From assembly GCA_945878705.1 (NCBI GenBank), contig CAMCUE010000025.1:1-10201 (forward strand): DNA of 10,201 nucleotides, read 5' to 3'. This stretch comes from Ferrithrix thermotolerans DSM 19514 (GTDB lineage: Bacteria > Actinomycetota > Acidimicrobiia > Acidimicrobiales > Ilumatobacteraceae). The notes below the pieces were generated by a model. The model had not been told where the DNA came from. It saw nothing but the letters and a program-made list of their open reading frames with translations, and made no database searches. The position numbers and the translations under genes were made by a program. Positions 6,267-10,201 of this stretch are shown piece by piece (the first letter of the stretch is position 1; the number at the start of each line of letters is the position of its first letter).

Positions 6267-6971
6267 TTAAAAAAGTTGTGCGGTCAACTTTTTGCGATAA
6301 TCACTTGTGCGCGGATCGTTTGGTCCCATTTTCAGCAAAATATCGAGATATTGCTGTTTGGCTTGTTCATCCGTCTTTACGCTCAATAAAAGAGCAGTCA
6401 ATTGCTTGTCATAATCATCATCGGGAATAAAAGCAGACCTTGCTGCAGCAATAGCAACACGCACTCGATCTGTCTCGGGGATCGTCTTTAAAACTTCAAG
6501 TGCCGCCATGCAATCATTGCGGGCAACGAGCATTTCTGCAAGCGCTATAACAACTGCCTCATTAGTCGGCTCAGCTTCAAGTGCTTTACGCAAACTGGCT
6601 TCATCGCCTTTGGCAAGAAGTTCTTTCGCGTCTACAACCTCAACTTCTGGCAGAAGTTTATTTACGAACTCACTCACAGCATGTTCTGGTTGAGCACCAA
6701 CAAAACCATCCAGAATCTTTCCGTCTTTCATTGCATAGACGGCAGGAATTGACTGAGCTTGAAACGCCTGGGCAATTTGCGGGCACTTATCGACATCGAC
6801 TTTCGCCAAAATAACTTGACCTTTGGTTGCATCAACTAATTTTTCAAGAATCGGGCCAAGCGTCTTGCACGGTCCACACCATGGAGCCCACAAATCAACA
6901 ATCACCGGAAAAATCATTGACTTATCAATAACTTCTTTTTGAAAAGTCAGATCTGTTACATCAATTGCCAT
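6267..6971 (-). CDS. Thioredoxin-domain protein with TPR-like C-terminal half (CnoX/YbbN-like)
   Basis: The 234-residue product has an N-terminal thioredoxin fold (about 1-108) with the intact active site WAPWCGPCK (Cys32 and Cys35) and the cis-proline segment QSIPAVY (Pro76). The second half (about 115-234) is helical and TPR-like, with alanine- and leucine-rich stretches such as EAVVIALAEMLVARND. This matches the thioredoxin-tetratricopeptide family to which E. coli CnoX/YbbN belongs, although that protein is longer. Such proteins protect or hold client proteins under oxidative stress in the cytoplasm. Because the CGPC motif is complete, real disulfide reductase activity is expected. The ATG at 6971 is just before the fold and has no strong Shine-Dalgarno sequence. 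The gene diverges from the kinase-like gene across a spacer with a perfect dyad. A terminator-like stem overlaps its stop codon. Confidence 0.92.
   Translation of the reverse strand: MAIDVTDLTFQKEVIDKSMIFPVIVDLWAPWCGPCKTLGPILEKLVDATKGQVILAKVDVDKCPQIAQAFQAQSIPAVYAMKDGKILDGFVGAQPEHAVSEFVNKLLPEVEVVDAKELLAKGDEASLRKALEAEPTNEAVVIALAEMLVARNDCMAALEVLKTIPETDRVRVAIAAARSAFIPDDDYDKQLTALLLSVKTDEQAKQQYLDILLKMGPNDPRTSDYRKKLTAQLF
6270..6293 (-). terminator. Candidate intrinsic terminator at the end of the thioredoxin-TPR gene
   Basis: On the minus strand AAAAAGTTG (6293-6285) and CAACTTTTT (6278-6270) form a perfect 9-base stem around a 6-base loop. The stem ends in a T-run that continues one more T into the TAA stop. 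The A-run and T-run flanks fit a terminator that may work in both directions, though the stem is AT-rich. It overlaps the last codons of the gene and would separate it from comEA. Confidence 0.45.
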
Positions 6972-6989
6972 GCTTCAAACGATACTGCC

Positions 6990-7024
6990 CATGTATTGTT
7001 TAGGCACTTTTGATGCAATACATG
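6990..7024. promoter_or_regulatory. Perfect 9-base dyad in the divergent spacer; possible face-to-face promoters or operator
   Basis: CATGTATTG (6990-6998) and CAATACATG (7016-7024) are exact complements 17 bases apart. On the plus strand TTGTTT (6996-7001), 17 bases, then TACATG (7019-7024) have promoter spacing. On the minus strand TTGCAT (7018-7013), 17 bases, then TACATG (6995-6990) have the same. Each arm thus supplies a -35-like triplet for one direction and a -10-like element for the other. TACATG matches TATAAT at only three positions, so an operator bound by a dimeric regulator is an equal alternative. The predicted starts would lie about 12 bases before the thioredoxin ATG and about 50 before the kinase ATG. 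Confidence 0.45.
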
Positions 7025-7080
7025 AGCACTGTTTAGTCGCAAGTGGCACGACACAGCAGATTTTAGATAGGTTTCTTGTA

Positions 7081-8121
7081 ATGAGTGACACAGTCAGCGC
7101 TGGTATTGACTCACCAAAAGTTACGAAATGGCTTGTAGCCAATGTCGAAGGTGCTCAAGGTCCATTTAGTTTTGAATTTATTGCTGGTGGTCATTCGAAT
7201 TTGACTTTTTCAGTTCGCGACACAAATCAAAATCACTATGTTCTTCGCCGTCCGCCACTTAGCCACGGGCTTGCAAGCGCCCATGACATGGGGCGCGAGC
7301 ACCGAATGATCGCGGCGCTGCAGAACTCAGGTGTTCCTGTTCCGCGTGCGCGTGGATTATGCACAGACATAGAAATTAACGGTGCTCCATTTTATGTGAT
7401 GAATTTTGTAGATGGTCACATAGTCCGCGACATTCCGATCGCCGAAAGAGTCTTGACCGAACAAACACGCACCCGCGCGAGCGAATCACTCGTTGAAACT
7501 TTGGCCAAGATTCACGCCGTTGATTTGAATGCCGTCGGACTACAAGATTTCAGTCGACATGAGGGCTATATCGCTCGTCAACTGAAGCGTTGGTATGGAC
7601 AATGGAATGCACAAAAGACTCGTGAACTTTCATCGATTGATCGAGTACACGATGAACTTTTAAAGCGAATTCCAGAACAAGGCCCAGCAACGATTGTGCA
7701 CGGTGACTATCGACTTGATAATTGCATCGTAAGTTCTCAAGGAGAAATTCAAGCAGTTCTTGATTGGGAGATCTGCACTCTTGGTGACCCACTTGCAGAT
7801 CTAGGTCTGCTTACTGTTTATTGGACGGGACCAAACGATGAAGCGTCTCCGTGGATGTCGCAATACACAACCGTTAAAGGATTTTTGAATCGCAGTGATT
7901 TAATCGCACGATACGCAAAAATTACCGGTCGCGATGTTTCAAATATTGAGTTCTATCGAGCCTTCGCCTATTGGAAACTTGCTTGCATCGTCGAGGGCGT
8001 TTACGCACGATATTTAGGCGGTGCACTTGGAGAAAAGCAGTCGGCCGATCTTGAGCCATTTAAGTTGCAGACTGAAGCCGCAGCCAACAGTGCGCAAGAA
8101 GCGTTATCCCGTCTAAACTGA
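7081..8121 (+). CDS. Aminoglycoside-phosphotransferase-fold kinase, ACAD10/11 N-terminal-like
   Basis: The 346-residue protein has the APH/choline-kinase fold in the subgroup related to the N-terminal domain of acyl-CoA dehydrogenases ACAD10/11. Landmarks are the nucleotide loop GGHSNLTF (36-43), the lysine-position segment YVLRRPP (53-59) and the catalytic loop VHGDYRLDN (206-214) with Asp209 and Asn214. The metal-binding DWE (228-230) is followed by LGDPLADLG. Known relatives are proposed to phosphorylate hydroxyacyl compounds in fatty-acid or xenobiotic breakdown, so an antibiotic-resistance role is unlikely. The substrate cannot be told from sequence. I chose the ATG at 7081 because MSDTVSAG leads directly into the family's opening helix and AGG lies upstream. 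An in-frame ATG at 6970 would add 37 non-family-like residues across the promoter region. PAC2 follows after 9 bases, so the two genes are probably co-transcribed. Confidence 0.88.
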   Translation: MSDTVSAGIDSPKVTKWLVANVEGAQGPFSFEFIAGGHSNLTFSVRDTNQNHYVLRRPPLSHGLASAHDMGREHRMIAALQNSGVPVPRARGLCTDIEINGAPFYVMNFVDGHIVRDIPIAERVLTEQTRTRASESLVETLAKIHAVDLNAVGLQDFSRHEGYIARQLKRWYGQWNAQKTRELSSIDRVHDELLKRIPEQGPATIVHGDYRLDNCIVSSQGEIQAVLDWEICTLGDPLADLGLLTVYWTGPNDEASPWMSQYTTVKGFLNRSDLIARYAKITGRDVSNIEFYRAFAYWKLACIVEGVYARYLGGALGEKQSADLEPFKLQTEAAANSAQEALSRLN

Positions 8122-8124
8122 GGT
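8120..8124 (+). promoter_or_regulatory. Shine-Dalgarno site of the PAC2 gene
   Basis: GAGGT lies six bases before the ATG at 8131 and overlaps the TGA stop of the kinase gene, which suggests translational coupling. It is one of only a few clear Shine-Dalgarno sites in the window. Confidence 0.7.
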
Positions 8125-8130
8125 CACAAA

Positions 8131-9006
8131 ATGGATAAGCCGTACACAATTATTGGTGACATGCCAGAGATCAATGAGCCGTTGCTAGTCGTAATGATGA
8201 CGGGCTGGATTGACACGAGTTCGGCTGCCGCAAACGCGATGGAATCAGTTTCGAAAGAGACAAATGCCAAACCAATAATCTCTTTTGATAACGATACTTT
8301 TGTTGACTATCGAGCACGACGCCCAATTATGGAGTTGCGCGATGGGGTAAATACGAAACTTATTTGGTCGACGCCAGAAATGGCACTCGGCCAAGACATC
8401 AATGGCAAAGATGTATTACTTCTTACCGGCCCTGAGCCTGATACTCGTTGGCACTTATTTGCACAAACTATTGCTGACATCAGCGTTGAATTCGGCGTTC
8501 GTCGCATGATCGGCATCGGTGCGTACCCATTTGCCACTCCGCATACGCGAGCCGTATATATTTCGTGCACATCACCTGATAAAGATCTCGTGGCAAATCT
8601 TCCTTATATAAAAAGTTCTGTCGATGTACCGGCTGGCATGGCAGCGGCAATTGAACATGCCCTTTTTGAGCGAAGAATTCAAGCGCTCGGATTATGGGCG
8701 CGTGTTCCACATTATGTTGCATCAATGCCTTACCCTGCTGCGTCGGCGGCTTTGCTTTCTGCATTGTGCGACTCTGGAGGAATATCAATCGACGTTTCAG
8801 CAATGCGCGAACAAGCCACTACTCAACGCGAGCGACTTGATCAATTAATCGCCGGCAACAACGATCACGCGCAAATGCTGACACAACTTGAGCAAAGTTT
8901 TGATGAGCAACTCGCGAACGGAACGACCGAAATTAATTTTGGTGGACCGATTCCAAGTGGTGATGAGATCGCTGCTGAATTCGAAAAATATTTACGCGAG
9001 CACTAA
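8131..9006 (+). CDS. PAC2 family protein (proteasome-assembly-chaperone-2-like)
   Basis: The 291-residue soluble protein has the layout of bacterial PAC2-family members, which are widespread in Actinobacteria and named after the eukaryotic proteasome assembly chaperone 2. Landmarks are the first strand LLVVMMTGWIDTSSAAANA (about 18-36), then DTFVDYRARRP (about 54-64), LLLTGPEPDTRW (about 96-107) and IGIGAYPFATPHTR (about 127-140). The VPHYVASMPYPAASAALL segment (about 191-208) follows. The C-terminal quarter is helical and charged. Bacterial members have no settled biochemical role; a link with proteasome-like protein turnover is suggested by family name and distribution only. The start is supported by GAGGT six bases upstream. 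The gene follows the kinase-like gene after nine bases and ends three bases from the opposite-strand amidohydrolase. Confidence 0.9.
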   Translation: MDKPYTIIGDMPEINEPLLVVMMTGWIDTSSAAANAMESVSKETNAKPIISFDNDTFVDYRARRPIMELRDGVNTKLIWSTPEMALGQDINGKDVLLLTGPEPDTRWHLFAQTIADISVEFGVRRMIGIGAYPFATPHTRAVYISCTSPDKDLVANLPYIKSSVDVPAGMAAAIEHALFERRIQALGLWARVPHYVASMPYPAASAALLSALCDSGGISIDVSAMREQATTQRERLDQLIAGNNDHAQMLTQLEQSFDEQLANGTTEINFGGPIPSGDEIAAEFEKYLREH

Positions 9007-9009
9007 AGA

Positions 9010-10059
9010 CTAACTAGCGCGAGCGAGGCCGTGCAACCAAGATTGCACGTTTACGCCTAGCGCATTTATGTCGTAACCGCCCTCTTGCAGCACAACAGTT
9101 GGCAAGCCAAGTGCTCCGACTAGCGCACCGCAACGGTCGTATCCAGGAGTCGTTAAAGACAAATCACTTATCGGGTCAGTGATAAAAGTATCAAGTCCAA
9201 GAGAAACTATCAATAACGACGGGCCAAACTTTTTGATACTCTCGCAGGCACGCTCAAGTGACTTTAGATAACTGTCATCATCGGTGCGCGCAGCCAGTGG
9301 CAAATTAAGCGTCGAACCAAGTCCTTTACTTGATCCTGTCTCTTCGGCGTAGCCAGTGAAATACGGATAAGCCCGCACGGGGTCACCATGCAACGAAACA
9401 AACTGCACGTCATCGCGTTCGTAAAAAATTTGCTGCGTACCATTGCCGTGGTGATAATCAACATCCAACACAGTCACTTTGGTGCCAGTTGTGCTGGCAA
9501 CATGGTGGGCTGCAATCGCCGCGTTATTGAAAAAACAATATCCGCCATATAAATCTGTAGTCGCATGATGACCTGGCGGGCGACACAATCCGTAACTATT
9601 TTTTTCGCCATCCAAAACAATTTTTGTTGCACTCAAAGCAACATCAACCGCGCCCCGCGCTGCCTCGTAGGTGCCGACAGTTAGCGGTGTTGTCGTTTCA
9701 AAACACCACCAACCCAATTTGCCGTTGATTGACTCTGGCTCAGTACGAGAACCCATATGTTCGCGCAGGTTTGATTTGAAAAACATGTCAGGCACAACCT
9801 CGCGAACTTCTTTTACGTCGCGTTGATAATCAGCCCACGCTGTCGACAAAAACTTCAATAAACCTGGATTATGAATCTTGGTTATCGGTTCAGTACCCCA
9901 CGAAGTCGGCGATACAAAGTCGAAAGCCTTGTCGCCAGCCAAAGTCTCGCGAATCTTTTCGGCACGACCAATGTGCTCAAATGGCGAATGAGCCGACGAT
10001 CGTTCAATTTCAACTTCTGGATTGTGCAACAAATGCGCCGGCGTATATACAACTTTCAT
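9010..10059 (-). CDS. Histone deacetylase superfamily enzyme, acetylpolyamine amidohydrolase-like
   Basis: The 349-residue zinc hydrolase most resembles bacterial acetylpolyamine amidohydrolases, which remove acetyl groups from acetylated polyamines in the cytoplasm. The active site is complete: tandem histidines in RPPGHHA (His164, His165) and GGYCFFNNAA (172-181). Zinc ligands Asp201 and His203 are in DVDYHHGNGTQ, Asp290 is in SLGLDTF, and the catalytic tyrosine is Tyr329 in EGGY. These sit a constant six residues after the positions I recall for the Mycoplana ramosa enzyme (195, 197, 284, 323), which supports the subfamily. A loop at about 85-120 corresponds to the insert that narrows the active site in that enzyme. 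Other acetylated small molecules are possible substrates. The ATG is supported by GAGGT four bases upstream (10068-10064). It follows an unidentified gene after 21 bases on the same strand, suggesting an operon. Confidence 0.93.
   Translation of the reverse strand: MKVVYTPAHLLHNPEVEIERSSAHSPFEHIGRAEKIRETLAGDKAFDFVSPTSWGTEPITKIHNPGLLKFLSTAWADYQRDVKEVREVVPDMFFKSNLREHMGSRTEPESINGKLGWWCFETTTPLTVGTYEAARGAVDVALSATKIVLDGEKNSYGLCRPPGHHATTDLYGGYCFFNNAAIAAHHVASTTGTKVTVLDVDYHHGNGTQQIFYERDDVQFVSLHGDPVRAYPYFTGYAEETGSSKGLGSTLNLPLAARTDDDSYLKSLERACESIKKFGPSLLIVSLGLDTFITDPISDLSLTTPGYDRCGALVGALGLPTVVLQEGGYDINALGVNVQSWLHGLARAS
9030..9049 (+). terminator. Candidate weak terminator for the kinase-PAC2 transcript
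   Basis: CGTGCAA (9030-9036) and TTGCACG (9043-9049) form a perfect 7-base stem with a 6-base loop, followed by only three T. It begins 23 bases after the PAC2 stop and lies inside the final codons of the opposite gene. The stem is clear; the short T-run makes termination uncertain. Confidence 0.35.
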
Positions 10060-10080
10060 TAATACCTCAATTCTAAATTT

Positions 10081-10201
10081 CTATGTTAAGTCCAAAGATA
10101 TTCGTGAACGTTTGAATTCTGCCATTCCTGGCGTCGTAGCAACCGCCTCAACTGCATCCCAAAATTTAACAGCATCGTCTCCACGAGGAATTTTTGAAAT
10201 C
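10081..10201 (-). CDS. C-terminal end of an unidentified protein (rest beyond the right edge)
   Basis: The reverse strand is open from the window edge to a TAG at 10083-10081, giving 39 residues that end AEFKRSRISLDLT. The stretch is amphipathic and helical-looking (DDAVKFWDAVEAVA), with composition like its neighbours. It is too short for me to assign a family. A second open frame overlaps it (stop at 10088-10086) but reads less like a protein. The amidohydrolase start lies 21 bases downstream, so this gene is probably its operon partner and may share its pathway. Confidence 0.55.
   Translation of the reverse strand, partial: ISKIPRGDDAVKFWDAVEAVATTPGMAEFKRSRISLDLT

Noticed and set aside
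6970..7080. In-frame N-terminal extension of the kinase-like gene from an ATG at 6970, sharing CATG with the thioredoxin start
   Set aside because: The 37 added residues do not look like the family N-terminus and would cover the dyad and promoter region. The ATG at 7081 gives the expected start with AGG upstream.
7081..8121. Aminoglycoside resistance gene
   Set aside because: The fold is shared, but GGHSNLTF, VLRRPP and HGDYRLDN with DWE belong to the ACAD10/11-like subgroup, not to resistance enzymes.
10086..10199. An alternative minus-strand open frame at the right edge ending at 10086
   Set aside because: Its translation is rich in Arg, Leu and Gln and less protein-like than the overlapping frame ending at 10081. 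The short length leaves some doubt.
1..10201. Mobile elements, CRISPR arrays, tRNA or rRNA genes, phage or defence islands
   Set aside because: No transposase, integrase, regular spacer-repeat array, cloverleaf or rRNA-like stretch was found; the genes are chromosomal core or metabolic genes.

Overview
The window looks like a piece of a compact actinobacterial chromosome carrying ordinary core genes. The best taxonomic clue is gene order: rpsT beside an opposite-strand holA, with comEC and comEA upstream of holA. From memory, this matches Mycobacterium tuberculosis Rv2412 to Rv2415c. A PAC2-family gene also fits Actinobacteria. Base composition is, by eye, around the mid-40s percent GC, low for the phylum. 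With the very short spacers this suggests a streamlined, perhaps aquatic, lineage. LepA reads like Acidimicrobiia versions I remember, but that is an impression, not a tested placement.

Layout from left to right. Positions 1-325 (-) hold the N-terminal part of an MFS exporter that runs off the left edge. It lies 18 bases downstream of lepA (344-2128, -). A 123-base divergent spacer with several inverted repeats separates lepA from rpsT (2252-2518, +), which starts with GTG. Three bases after rpsT comes the end of holA (2522-3562, -). Its GTG start overlaps the comEC stop codon as GTGA. comEC (3559-4977, -) is the short type without a C-terminal metallo-beta-lactamase domain. Between comEC and comEA (5511-6206, -) lies an opposite-strand gene for an unrecognised four-helix membrane protein (4976-5506, +). 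Its ATG overlaps the comEC ATG in a single CATG. Upstream of comEA is a thioredoxin-TPR protein (6267-6971, -). It diverges from an ACAD10/11-type aminoglycoside-phosphotransferase-like kinase (7081-8121, +), which runs into a PAC2-family gene (8131-9006, +). An acetylpolyamine amidohydrolase/histone deacetylase-like gene (9010-10059, -) and the last codons of an unidentified gene (10081-10201, -) close the window.

Functionally, comEA and comEC are the DNA-binding and channel parts of natural transformation. HolA loads the replication clamp, LepA and S20 belong to translation, and the thioredoxin-TPR and PAC2 proteins probably serve protein quality control. The kinase-like protein and the deacetylase-like enzyme are probably metabolic. 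I see no mobile element, CRISPR array, tRNA, rRNA or defence locus, and no clear new system.

The notable structure is at gene boundaries. Three convergent pairs end only 3-4 bases apart. Perfect hairpins abut the starts of rpsT, comEC and comEA. A perfect 9-base dyad lies between the thioredoxin and kinase genes. The possibly unusual unit is the membrane gene lodged head-to-head inside the comEA-comEC cluster.
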